This document shows, piece by piece, positions 30,512 to 42,456 of a stretch of DNA of 64,000 nucleotides. Both the position numbers and the translations under genes were made by a program. This DNA is from Ctenosaura bakeri (lineage: Eukaryota > Chordata > Lepidosauria > Squamata > Iguanidae). Positions within the stretch are counted from its first letter, which is position 1, and each line of letters starts with the position of its first letter. The notes under the pieces were generated by a model. That model worked only from the letters and a program-made list of their open reading frames with translations. It made no database searches and was not told the DNA's origin. The stretch lies in contig CAOLHI010001035.1 of the NCBI GenBank assembly GCA_948474755.1, positions 310,001 to 374,000 of the forward strand, read 5' to 3'.

Positions 30512-31030
30512 GTTGTCTCCGCAGGACTTGTCCGGGCATGCAACAATGGCCGCTTCTCTCCCCACAATATATCTCTCCAAGGGCGTCTTCCTATTGGCCG
30601 GTTTGACACACGTGCTTCTGAGGGGTCCAGGTCCGTCCCTATTGGTCGAGGGTGGTGGGGCGGGCTATTCGAGGGGTCACACGGCCCTGCTGGACCAATG
30701 GCAGCGCGAGCCGGAAGTCGCCCGTGATTGGCCGGCGTGGATCTGAGGGGGTCACGTGGCTCCGCTGGGGCCCCATGGGAACCCAGTTTAGAAGTCGCCC
30801 CATTGGACGGCTTGGACCACGTGGGTGGGCAGGGGTACGGCCCCTTCCGGATGTCCCGCCCTAGTACTTCCGGGGGAGGGAGATTGATAGGTGCCAGTCA
30901 TTTCTTGACAGGCCATAAATCAATCACTTTTGACAGGTCATAAATCAATCAAATCTGACGGGTCGTAAATCAATCAAATTTGAGGGTCATAAATCACTTT
31001 TGACAGGAGCTACACCTCCCTACTACTACT
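30505..31030 (-). repeat. right terminal inverted repeat (526 bp)
   Basis: Complement of 14775-15324, ending TACTACTACT. It includes the TATA-like box (30566-30573), CCAAT boxes, E-boxes and ETS sites in mirror order, driving the right accessory gene. It is shorter than the left TIR mainly because it has fewer of the 25-bp repeats. Confidence 0.95.
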
Positions 31031-31036
31031 AATGGA
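31031..31036. repeat. Maverick target-site duplication, right (AATGGA)
   Basis: Identical to 14769-14774. Confidence 0.95.
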
Positions 31037-31165
31037 CTTTCATTAGACACTGGTGGACTCATCTCATTTCAGATCTTTAAACAGTGGTTGTATGACCATC
31101 TTTCAGTATTGCTTTAGCTGTAGATGTCCATATGACAAGGTGCTGGACTAGATTTTTCTTGGGAA
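31031..31165 (+). mobile_element. CR1 LINE fragment interrupted by the Maverick
   Basis: CTGGTGGACTCATCTCATTT, GATCTTTAAACAGTGGTTG and AAGGTGCTGGACTAGA match the CR1 3' region and parallel the copy at 14460-14590. The 35 bp left of the element (14740-14774) plausibly continue it upstream. Confidence 0.6.
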
Positions 31166-32289
31166 AGTCCAAAGACCAAAATCTCCCCAGTGAAACTGTT
31201 TTCTATTTCTGGCAATGACATCATTGACCAGTTTTAGCAGTTTAATTGTAAGAAAGAGTCCACCAGCTACAAGATGAAAAACTCAGCACTGGTTAGGCTA
31301 CAAAGAGCACACTTCTTAAAGCAATAGCAAGAGGTCAGGGCAAACGTCCTTGCTGTAGGTTTTATCCAGTTTTATTGCAGATATTTTATATTTATATTGT
31401 CAGATGGAAGTTGGCTTTCTTACCATTATTGTCATTTCCACAGTATATTGTCATATATTCTTTGTCATATATCTCTCAACTTATTTGCTGTAAGTTGCTA
31501 TGCCCAGATTCACTGGTGCTGTATGAAGAAAATATTCTAACTGTTATGTTTCTGCACCCAAGGGATCAAAAGTGCTGTACTATGGACTGTGGCTTCTGAA
31601 TTTTCTATGAAAATGAAAAGCAGGGCAGGGGCACCTACTCCTGCCTGCAGGTGTTTTTACTTTTCCTCAGGTCCTTTTCATTTCCTTTCTCAGGACCTAA
31701 GGATATTAATTTGTACAAACCTCACTGTAGTTGGGGCATCGGGTGATGGTGGAATCAGTATCCCCTGAAAACAAGATTCACTGTTTCCATACACGTTATT
31801 TATAAATTAGAATCATGTTGTTCCCAGCAAAATTTGCTTTAAATTAAAAACTTTTTTTACCACATTGGGAGAGATAAATTCACTCGTGGGTTGAGTGGGA
31901 TATCAGCCCTGATTAATTTGGAAGATGCCAATTATTCCCCCCGCTCAGACGCTAGACGTTGCCCAACCTGTTGAAAAAGAAGCATGCTATAGCAAGAAAC
32001 CATCACAGCTTCACACCGGTTTGGTTCACAGATAAAATAATATCAGTTGGATTATTTAATCAGGAATGAGCCTTCTTCTTCCCCTTACCTTTCTTTTGCA
32101 TGTGGTAACTCAAGGATTTCTTCTTAAATCACATCTGTCTGTTCCATCCAAATTAGGACACCAGGGTTTAAGTGCAGACTGTAAACCAGGACATAGAATC
32201 AGGAAAATTCATGTTTGAAGACACTTATTGCATAAAATCTGTGTTCCTCCTCCTCCTCCTCCTCCTCTTTTTCCTCTTTAAAAAAGCCC
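31166..32289. other. host DNA, no gene seen
   Basis: AT-rich. A CTC microsatellite lies near 32247-32267. No coding sequence recognised. Confidence 0.4.
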
Positions 32290-32760
32290 TCCCTATTTAA
32301 TAATTATTTGCTTATTTAGGTTTATATAAATACATTGTTGATGGCATTACAAAAAGCATTTGGAAACTGATTGTTTTACTTATAAGGGATTTCTGTTTTA
32401 ATGTGCTTTAAATTTTTTATTCAATGCTTTTATTTTTTTTTAAAAAAAAAGTCCGAGTTGTTTTTAATGCTTTTATTTGTTGTTCTTCACTGTGGGATGT
32501 TTTATTTGTTGTGTATCACCATATGAACTGAGAGGTGATATATAAATATTTTACATAAATAAATAAAATAAATATTGTATAAGTTTTTTTTAACTTATGG
32601 ACAATTTAATGCTATTCTAATTTTGTTTTTTGATATGTTTTCTGCTACATGTGGCTTTATTTGTATTATTTTTTATTTGCAAGTTACTTTGTGTCCCAAG
32701 GTTGTGGAAATGGCAGGGTAGAAATAAATTGATTGATTGATTGATTTGTTACAATTGGTC
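32290..32760 (+). mobile_element. L2-like LINE 3' end fragments
   Basis: Two tandem tail-like pieces. One ends GAGAGGTGATATATAAATA plus an (AAATA)n tail near 32575. One ends AATGGCAGGGTAGAAATAAA plus (TTGA)n near 32745. These resemble L2/CR1-clade 3' ends with short tandem tails. Family assignment is tentative. Confidence 0.45.
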
Positions 32761-33049
32761 TATATTGTATATTTGATACCTGGTGTTGCTCATTTTTTAA
32801 AAAAATATCTTTCCTCTCCACAACAAAATTATTTTCAGTAATAATCGTGAAATAAAACAAATAATAATCATGGCTACAAAAGAAATGGAGATAGTGAAAA
32901 TTCTCTTTTATTTGACTTTCTAGATACAATAGTGCCAGTAAAACTAAATAAACAAACTGTGACTTTTTTTCGCAGTCATGTTCTCCTGGGTATCATATAG
33001 CATCTCCACTCTTGGTTTCATTTATTCTTTGATTTCTTTACACCTTTCT

Positions 33050-33850
33050 GCTCTTATCTGTTTCTCTGCATAGATTATTATAGAAGTTTTCTTTGCCCTG
33101 CACACAAGTTACATAACAATAGCATTCAGGATTCTGATCCTATTTCTGTCACCTTTTCCTTCTTGTCTACTGTTTCAAGAGTTTCATCTGTCATCCAATA
33201 CGGTTTTTCTTTCTTGTTGGCTGTGGATAGTATCTTTTTGCATGCTTCCCTCACAATGTCCCTGACTTCAGTCCAAAGTTCTTCTGGCTCCTAGTCAATT
33301 AGGCTTAATAATACATATCTATTTTTTTTTTTTTGTATTTTATTTAAATTCTACAAGGATGTTCTTCAGGTTGCATTTGGCATGATTTAGTGCAGTTCTT
33401 CAGCTTTACTCTAACTGCTCCTGGTTTTGTTTTTGCAGAAATAAAGTAGATTTTCCATTTTCTGCTTTAATTATGTAGTCTACTTGATTTCTATATTGGT
33501 CATCAGGTAAAATCCATGTATACAGTTGTTTCTGTGGTTGCCTGAGGAATGTGAACAAACTTTTGGCCTCAGAAAATTCAGTCAGTTTCTCCTGTTCCTT
33601 GTCTTGATCCTAGGTCAAGTTCTCCAAAAATCTTTGGTTCTGCTCTGTTTCTTATTTTTTCATTCCAATTGCCTTTGATTATCAACATATCCTGTGCGGG
33701 TGTGTGGTCAATTTCTCCCTAGGCTCCAGCGTTGAATCTTTCAATTTCTCCTTCTTCTGCCTCTATTGTGTAGGGCATAATCTTGGATTATGGTTATATC
33801 ACCCTTACATTTTTTTTTAATGAACTCTTATAATCTAGGCTAGCTAACAG
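33050..33850 (-). mobile_element. Bov-B/RTE LINE fragment
   Basis: On the minus strand the phrase ATTGGATGACAGATGAAACTC, with an AAGAAAGAAAAACCG context, matches the Bov-B pol region. It is interrupted by a poly-T run at 33321 and is full of stops. Confidence 0.65.
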
Positions 33851-35337
33851 ATACCTGGCCAAAAAAAAGAAAAAAAAAGAAGAGCCCTAACAGTTACCTG
33901 CCAAAATGCCAAGATACTGGATTTAATTATAGCCGCTCCAGTCATATATGAGTCCTACAATATGAGCCTTGGATAATGCTCCTCACAACTCCACAGTACT
34001 CACCATTTTGCAAGGAAGAAAAGACACTGAATAAGGAAGAATATAACTCCCATCTGAGGATGACTGAAAATGAAGAGGGAGGGGAAGGGAGGAAGGAATC
34101 GACAGCCCGATTAAAACTAACTGATTTATATTTTAGCATGTGCTTTTGAGAATACCAGCCCAGTTTCCCAGTCATTATATCTGAGGAAGGAGATTGATAT
34201 GTAAAAATGCTCCTGTTAAAATAGAAATCCGTTAGTCTTAAATGGACTTCTAGATTCCATTTTTATTCCCCCTTCATTTTTTCTCTCTGTTGCAACACAG
34301 ACAAGTAGGACTGCTTCTTTGAGGACACATGGTTTCATTTCCAAAAGGAAGCAGTACCTGCCATCACCCCAGTCTCCTCCCTTCTTTTCTTACTCAAGGA
34401 AATTCCAATGTGGAAAAAGGGGAGAGCACATTGCCTTGAGGCAGGTTGCAAGGTCTATGGGTCAATTTACTTTCCTCACAGTTGCAACCTTCTGTCCCTT
34501 TTCTATGCCTCAGTGAGGGAGAGGGGAATGAAGAACTGCCATTGTACTCCCTTATGTTTCACATCAGGGGCAGACCGTATCCCTTTCCCCCTTTTGGACC
34601 TCCACTGGTAGTTTCTACAATCCAACTAAAAGCATTAGGCTGAAATCCCCTATGCACTTACACTCAAGTCTTAAGAAACACAACAAGGACTTATTTGTTC
34701 TGTCTTCCAATATGGGACCTAAAACAGCTTACATTATAGGTGGAAACGGATAATAATATAAAAATGTACAAAGCTTGCTTCTGACAGACAAATATAGGAT
34801 TGTATGGTGAGAGGTCAGAAATATAAGTAAACAACAAGTAAAATGAGCAATTGTTTAGAGAAATCCTACCATATATTCTATCCCCTAGTTGTTTTGATAT
34901 GTTCAGTTACCAGATTAGCAGATTCATTTTTAGGTTAATTAATCATGGAAAAATCTGTCTACGTGGTTTTATTATCTTTACTTGAAGTTTCATGCGCTTG
35001 AAGTACTTTCAGAGTTGCCCTGTTGCACTGTCAATTACTTAATGTTTGCCAAGTACTTTGACAAAGGAACTCGCCAATGAATTCTAAGTATTACTTTTAT
35101 CTGTGCCAGGCCTGAACTCTGGTCTTCTAAAGGTTAGTTCACCTTTAATTAATTAGTTCATATTTGCAAAGCACTTCAGTATGTCCCAATTACACAGTGT
35201 GCATGAAATATGCTTGTTAGCTAAGGGGTAAAATCTGTCAAATAACTGTTGCCGCATAACCTTCACTCATTACAGTAGTGCTTATGAGGGAAGAAACACA
35301 GGCAAAAAGAAAAAATGAAGAAGAAGAAAAGAACTAT
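33851..35337. other. host DNA, no gene seen
   Basis: Short open frames in 34319-34643 have no coding signature. No repeats recognised. Confidence 0.4.
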
Positions 35338-35570
35338 TGGTGGTGCAGTGGTTAAATGCCAGTACTGCAGCCACAAGGTTGTGAGTTCGATCCTGCCAGG
35401 CTCCAGGTTGACTCAGCCTTCCATCCTTCCGCAGGTCGGTAAAATGAGTACCCAGCTTGTTGGGGGCAATTAGCTAAAAAACACACACATTGTAAACCAC
35501 TTAGAGAGCACTTAGCTGATAAGCGGTATAGAAATACATGCTATTTGTAATGTATAATGTATTTCATGTT
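35338..35570 (+). mobile_element. tRNA-derived SINE with L2-like tail, copy 1
   Basis: The head GGTGGTGCAGTGGTTAAATG and B box GTGAGTTCGATCCTG are tRNA-like. The body is CTTCCATCCTTCCGCAGGTC, and the tail TAAACCACTTAGAGAGC to GATAAGCGGTATAGAAATA resembles an L2-type end. The same family is at 61924. Confidence 0.75.
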
Positions 35571-35850
35571 GTTCGCTGCCTCGATTCGTGTGGAGAGACG
35601 GGATACAAATAACAACAACAACAACAATAATGGCATGGTGGATATGCACCTACCATGACTTTGTTGTGCCAAGAAGAGGATTATTATGTACATTTGGTAC
35701 AGGCACATATTTCAACAATAAACTGGCCACAAAGTCCTGCTTAATTGTCTTGAATGACTTATAAGGCACACTTGTCTGAGCTGGTGCCCTCCACTGTGTT
35801 AAACAGCAACTCCCATAATTTAGTAGGGAAAACTTTGGAATTATGATCTT

Positions 35851-35883
<33 letters not shown>

Positions 35884-38667
35884 AGGGAGGGACTCACTTG
35901 AGTTGCATATTGTGATTGGGCCTGCTTCTTCTCTTTTATAGGGGTAGAGCAGCTCCCCCAATCTGATAAAGTGCCTGTCACTTCATACACAAACCTCTGC
36001 CTTCCCTGTTAAACACTTCTTCTGAGTAAAGAGCAAGGCATTTCAACGGTTAATTTGAACACCTTTAGAGTTTTATGGTAGCACATTTTCTGTTTGGGTG
36101 TTAAATACTATATAGTACTCAGCTGAGTCCAAATTTATAAAAATAAACTATAATCTTTATTAACATAACAAACAGAACAAAGAATTGGGGTTCATATGCA
36201 GTTTGAAGGAAATACAGTTCTTTGAAGTTCTTTTTAAAAGTTTTCTAACGTACTGGAATCCTCATATAAGCTCCATTAATATAATACATAAGCACTATCA
36301 GTCCTTTGGCTATTCTGTCACTGAAGGCTCAACCTTCAAATCTAGGTCACATTTTCTGAACAGATTGAAAAATGGATTGATATCTCTTCTGTCTGTTTCT
36401 CTTGGCTTTCCCCAAGAAACAAACCCTCCAATTCAGACAACTCCGCTTTGGCAGACTGAGGGACTTTATTCCAGAGCTCTCTCTGGTGGAAGGACAGCCA
36501 AAAATGGGACTCATTTTTATATATATTCTCCCTCTCAAGCCTTCAGCCCCTCCCTCACACTAATGGGCTGGGTTTCTCTTCTGAGCAGCTATTCTGCTTG
36601 CCTGGCAACCTATTGCTGAGTTACTCTGTCACTCAAGATATTATTATTTTAGCCAAGTAGGATCCCAAGTAAGATGTCACAAGTATAAATACAAAATTCA
36701 AGCAATACAGTGGAATGCAATTTACCAATTAAAAGCAGCAAAATCACAATGGCTATTTAAAACTTTTTAAAAGAAGAAATACTAAAATCCAAGGACATCC
36801 AGCCTTATGAATCACAGTAAAAATAGCAAAAGAAAGCTGTAGGGTCCAGCTGTGCCACACTCTTTATCAGGTTTACCAGGTACAGTGATTAAGAAGAGAG
36901 CAGATAGATAAACTCAACTTTGATGTTAACAGTTTGTCCCTTCAAACAGTGCCCCCTAATCTACAGTTACAGTGCTAATAAAGTCTCCAAGTAAGAGAGT
37001 GAGCCAGAACAGAACCGATGGATTGGCTCACCTTTGGTGGTAGCAACAGCTTCATTCTTGCGGCAGTTGTGTGGCTAATTAATTATATAAGTTTTGCATA
37101 TTTGCTTTAATTAGTTTCTAACAATACTAATTACCAAACAGAAGAAGAAAGATATGCCTTTCCACTAATGCAATTTCTCAAAGTTTTAATAGAAAGCACT
37201 TTGTAGCAATTTGGGATTCTGGATGGATTTGCATGGATATTCATGTGCCTAATAGCTGGTACCATTAATGAAATTGGCATACAAGTTAAAGGCAATGGAA
37301 TGTAGAAAGAGGAGCATGCATACTCTGAAGTCTAGGCAAAATATGGTACTGCACTGTCTGCTCTTGATGAACATGGGAAGCTGCCATATCATAAATCAGG
37401 CCATTGGTCCATCTAGACTAGTATTGGCAGCTCTAAATGGCAGCGTCTCTTTAAGGTTCTATGTAGCATTCTTCCCCAGTACCTTCTAAGTAGAACCTCT
37501 GTGGAGAGTCCTGGTGTAATTCCCTGGTGGATTCCTTCTGAATTACTAACCAGCCTTTCTGAGCCTGCTTAACAGCCCAAATGAGAGATGATCATGTGTG
37601 TTCAAGGTATAGAGATAAGGTATTTAGGAAAGGTAAAGAATGTCCATCGCCTTCGCTTTATGGATATACCAGTGGTACTGGTACATTACATACTAGAAAT
37701 CTTCCTTTTTAAGTACATCAGCCATAGATGTAAACTTGAAATTCATTGTGGTTTGAAGCTCACCTATTGGGTAGTATTCATTGTAAATTATTTTCCTTCT
37801 TTACAAAGCTCCTTTTACTATATAAAGTTGTTTGCTTTTATGCAAATAAACAGATTTCTTATGCCTTCATATTGATTCTGACAGGCTTGCCACATGTGAT
37901 TAAAATTCAGTTTCGCTTAATTAAAATGAGGCCTACACTATTTAGCAGATTATCACAAAGTATTAAAGAAAAAAAAACATTTTAATCCAGTTGTTGTACA
38001 TCTAGAAGTAAATACAAGCTGCATGATTACTCAGATGGGCTTGGGAAACAACATTTGTAAAAACAAACTTGTTTTAATAAGCATCAAATGATGAATCAAC
38101 CAAATTATAACAACAACAACAAAAAAAGCTTAATGCTTTGTAGAGCCATAATTACCTGTGCAGGCAATAATGATATTTTGTGTTTCCTGTCCTACTTTTG
38201 CTTCTGTTGAAGCACTATAAAAAATTGTAAAAATTTCTTTGACCAGCCACAACAGAAAAAGGGGGAGAATTAGCATTGATTATCTATTAATCCTACCACT
38301 ACAAAACTTTACCTTTGTTACCAAAGAACTCTATTTTCTTTATATATTTTTAAATTACCCTTGTACATCTTGACTCTAGAATGTCCATTTTAACTCTGTG
38401 AAGGGTGACTTTGGGCCAGCAAGGCCTTGGAATCAGTCAGGTCATATGAGCTGTCTCATATCTTTCAATATTTCATAGATGAGAACCAGGATACATCTCA
38501 CCAAGCAATATCAGAGTGTGCTCAAGATGGTCAACATTAATAATGAGAAAGAACATTTAGGCGAGGAGAGTTTACAGTAGTTGGCTTTTGCCTGAGTCTG
38601 CAGGGATGGGCAAGCTTCTGTCCCCTCCTCTTTTCCTTCCCCTGCTGAATTAATTGAGTGCAGAGAG
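35571..38667. other. host DNA with GA microsatellite and a possible LTR fragment
   Basis: A (GA)n/(GGGA)n run is at about 35850-35890. The stretch 36090-36660 has AATCTTTATTAACA and an ordered layout like the minus-oriented LTRs elsewhere, but no matched ends. About 37365-37550 (ACATGGGAAGCTGCCATATC) looks like a widespread interspersed repeat. No gene. Confidence 0.4.
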
Positions 38668-38858
38668 AGCCAGCATAGTATAGTGGTTTAAGCATTGCAC
38701 TACAACTCTGAAGACAAGTGTTCAAGTCCTTGCTCGACCATGAAAACCCACTGAGCATGTCACACACATTTAGCCCCAGACAACTCCATGATAGGTTTGC
38801 CTTAGAGTCATCATAAGTTCGAAATGACTTGAAGGCACACAACAACAAGAACAACACA
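38668..38858 (+). mobile_element. Sauria-type SINE, copy 2
   Basis: The tRNA-like head (CAGCATAGTATAGTGGTTTA) is followed by GAAAACCCACTGAGC. The Bov-B-like tail is GAAATGACTTGAAGGCACAC with an (ACAACAAG)n end. Confidence 0.85.
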
Positions 38859-41800
38859 CTTTTGCACTTTGAACTCAGTTTACAGTAACTGAAGCAACCT
38901 GAGGGAAACAGGAAAGAGCAGAAGGAGGACAGAGAAAATGAGACATATTTTTAAAAAATAGAAAGTCAGATGATTAATCAATGTATGACTGTGAAGGTAA
39001 GTGCCATTGTACAATGTTTGTATTCTCAGAAGGAGAGCAGAGATACAGGTACATCTCTGGGACCCTTGTGCCAGAAGAGAAACCATAGTGCTATGGGTCC
39101 CATTAAAAATGTCCCCCTTGAATACCAGGGTGTCTCCCTTAGTTCCGCGTTGTACAACACAATCTCCCATTACACAACAGCACACCACATAGGATACTAA
39201 TACTTACTACCTCAGTTCACTAGCAGGTTTGTGTATTGTGTAAGAGATATGGATACATAATTGTAAAGTTACAAGTCAATGCCTCTGATGCAGGATCTCA
39301 GGCAATATTTTTTTGCGGTCCTCTTTGCCAGCCAGGCATTGGATAAAAATGAATCTGAAATAAAAGTGTTTTATGTGGGTTGGACATTTAATATCACTTA
39401 TGGGTAATTAAATACATAATAGAAATGTGAATATTTGACTATTTCATCCTCATGTGTAAAGGATAATTTCTGCATTTTTCTCCCCACTGCAGCAGAGACA
39501 AGCATTTCTATGCATTCTTCCAGAAACAGATATGAGGGAGTTATGCAAAATTTGGTGCTTTCTGCAGGAAAAAAAAATTGTAGAAAAAATCATGTGTGTT
39601 TTTAGAAGCAATGTTTTGGCACAAATTTTTATACTCATAAAAAACCACAATTTTTGTGCAAAAAACCCACTTGCATTCCAATGCAGAATACTTTCTCCAA
39701 ACACTGAGAAATGGCACAGAATTCTGCCCTCACTATTTTCCTTCTCAACCAGTTTTCCTGACTCGTCAGGAAATCCATTTTTCAGCCAAGAAATGAATAA
39801 CTGTGAATAGGCATACCATCCCTAGTACATAATGTTCTTTGGTAGCCTTAGATGTTCTTCACTGTTTTTGTGACATTGTTTTTAAGTTGTGCTTGAACTT
39901 AGATGAATTATATTCAATATCAAATGATAAGTGTGACTGTACCTTTCATAGGTGAAGAAGCTCCAGAAATCCCTGACTCAGTTTTCCACCAGAGACTGCT
40001 GCACCAACCTTCTTAAAATTGAAAAAAATGAAACCTGAAGTATCTGAAGAGCTGCTTCCAACTTTCTATATATATTGCAATATTTTTTGTTAAGTTTAAA
40101 AAAAAAAAAGGAATGTGGTGATCCTTTAGAGAGAAGTATTACACCTAGAAAGGTTTCAGGAGCAGCAAATTCAACTTTTTTCAACCAAGATATTTTTCCC
40201 TTCAGGAAAGGAGCACTGAGTGCCTAAATACAACCTCAGCATCACCATATATTCCTCATTATCCATACAATTCCTTCTCCTTGTTTTTAGGTTATTGCTC
40301 ACGCCTGGGTTAGAAAATTACCCCTTGTAGAAGATGAAGGGATTCTAAAGGAAGAAAACAGCATGAAACATATACTCCAACTATCTCAATTTGGCTGCCT
40401 TTAAAATGTTCCACTTTCCATCTTTGTCCTCAATTTACTTAATTGCTAGAAATCAATTTCAAAATGCACAAGTACTTTTAATTCAGTTAATTCAGCATGG
40501 AGGAGTGGAGGGGTGGAATCTTACCCTTCCCAGTAAGTTCAGGCAAGAGCAAACTGTTGCAGCCTCTCCTGGCCTGTGTTGTGTTTTATTAATAACTTTT
40601 GCCGTCTTAACCACACTCTGGTGTTGTTTGGCCAAACAAGTCCCAGTTTCATCTCTGAAATGTTTAGAGCATGAGAAAATAATGCACTGAATGTCTCCTA
40701 TGACCAAATTCTCCTTTAAGATGGAAAACATTATATGTTACCAGAAGTGGGTGAAAGAAATAATATAAGAGAAAAGAAAAAGAAGAAAATAAAGGGAAGA
40801 AAAGTGAAACTGAGACTGAACAGCTCAAGTACTTAAGAAATCTGATAAGTGGTAATTTAGGAGAATCCCAGGAGAGATTTAAGTAAGACTTCACCATGCA
40901 AATGGAAGCCACAGGGCTGTAAGTATCAAAAAGAAGATCCTCAAAAGTTAGTTATTTTTCTACATATAGAGGTCATGCAATGCAAAAAAATCAGGCAAGT
41001 TTTGGGAAAAAAAGTTCTAAACAAACTTAAGAATTACATACCCATGAGCAATGAGAGATATAAAGATGTAAGTTTTGCTGCAAGGTACAGAAAGAAGGGG
41101 AATCAATAGAATAATTCCTTAGTGATCTTAAATTAATGAGTCAATCTGGGACCTTTGAGATGTTTGTGGAATCATTAATTAGGGATCAGATAACATTATG
41201 AGTCAGAGATGGCAAAATGGAGAAATGACTTCTAGCCTGTGATTTGAATCTGGGAAAGGCAATCAAATCTCTCTAACCGCCTGCTGAAATCAAGGTAAAG
41301 CTGCAAAGCACAGAGAACAAAACTGGACAAATAAGTGTTGGCAGAAGCCTCCCCCCACCACATCCTATCTGTGGCAGCCTTTCACAGAACAAGAAAATCT
41401 CACATCTAATTGTATGCAATTGCACACATCCTTGAATTAAAAGCTTGCCAAGAGAAATGCCTGCTGTGAAGAAAACAGTCATAGATGCAAAAGATGTCCT
41501 GCAGTGGGGATAATGCATGCAGTAATGCATGCAGAAAGTATGGCCACTTTACAAAAGCGTGTTTCCAACCAAGACAAACTCAAAAGAAAATACAACTGCA
41601 AGCAACTACCTCCTCACAGGACACCAAAAGGAGAAATGCTACTCCTTAATACAAGAGACCAGCGCTCAACAGAAAAGGTATTTCCTTAGAAACTTGAACT
41701 GTGATAAAATGCAAGTTGGATACTGAAGCTCAAGTAAATGTTTCTATCCTATTCCTAGTATCCTAGTATAAAATTTATTATGTCTTGCTCTTCTATGTAA

Positions 41801-42269
41801 GGATATAAGACACTGTTTTTATTATCATTTTCTGGCTCAAATTCTCTTGACAAAATTTATTTTGTTTGATGCTACCTCTCCATGTTCATCACTCTCTACT
41901 TAATAATTGTGGAAAGGTGTGTGTTTTAGAGAAACAAAAATTGGAATTCCTACATGCATATGAGCATGGTGTAATGGGAGGAATGAGGGAAATTATTGTG
42001 CAGGGGAAAAGTAAATCACATTCAAAAATTCACATTTGTGCTATTTTTCCTTCTGCACTGTGAGTGGGCTCTTACCATTATCTAGGCAACATAACTGAAG
42101 GGGGATAGTTTTCTCTCCAGGTAAACAGGGCGTTAATGAGGTATTGGGTTTAAGTTACATTTATTGGGGGGATCAGCATCACAGAGGGCATCAGAGGTCA
42201 TGAGAATCAATTGCCCAATCAACAAGAGCAGATGAGGGGAAAGGTGAGAAGCTTTGAGATGCTTCAGAC
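38859..42269. other. host DNA, no gene seen
   Basis: No coding region, SINE or DNA transposon with both ends recognised. Confidence 0.4.
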
Positions 42270-42272
42270 AAG

Positions 42273-42453
42273 GGCCATTTCTGTACTAGATTGTTATAGT
42301 GCTATTATTCCACTTTCAACATCCTATGGAATCCTGGGGTTTGCAGTTTAGGGAGGAACCTCAAATGCCCCTTCCTAAACTGCAAACCACAAGATTCCAT
42401 AGGATGTTGAAAATGGAATAATAGCTCTATAACAATCTTGTGCAGAAATGACC
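42273..42453. mobile_element. foldback MITE, family A copy 3, TSD AAG
   Basis: Starts GGCCATTTCTGTACTAG and ends CTTGTGCAGAAATGACC. The arms share TCCACTTTCAACATCCTATG and its complement. AAG lies on both sides (42270-42272 and 42454-42456). Confidence 0.8.
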
Positions 42454-42456
42454 AAG

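Larger units (their letters stand above)
14775..31030. mobile_element. Maverick/Polinton (endogenous adintovirus-like element), 16.3 kb
   Basis: A near-complete self-synthesising DNA element. It has both TIRs, the 6-bp duplication, and the full Maverick gene set: integrase, family B polymerase, packaging ATPase, adenain-like protease, major and minor capsid. It also has a pVI-like protein, a Bcl-2-family gene and two accessory genes that start in the TIRs. The left arm is transcribed rightward and most of the right arm leftward, converging near 20350-20450. Several genes carry frameshifts, so this copy is probably not functional as a whole. The two TIRs differ by few bases in their inner 390 bp, which suggests a fairly recent insertion. 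The flanks read as one interrupted CR1 fragment. Confidence 0.97.

Noticed and set aside
35338..35410. tRNA genes in the SINE heads (also 3770, 38668, 61924)
   Set aside because: Only A- and B-box-like words remain; no cloverleaf I could support, and each is followed by a SINE body.
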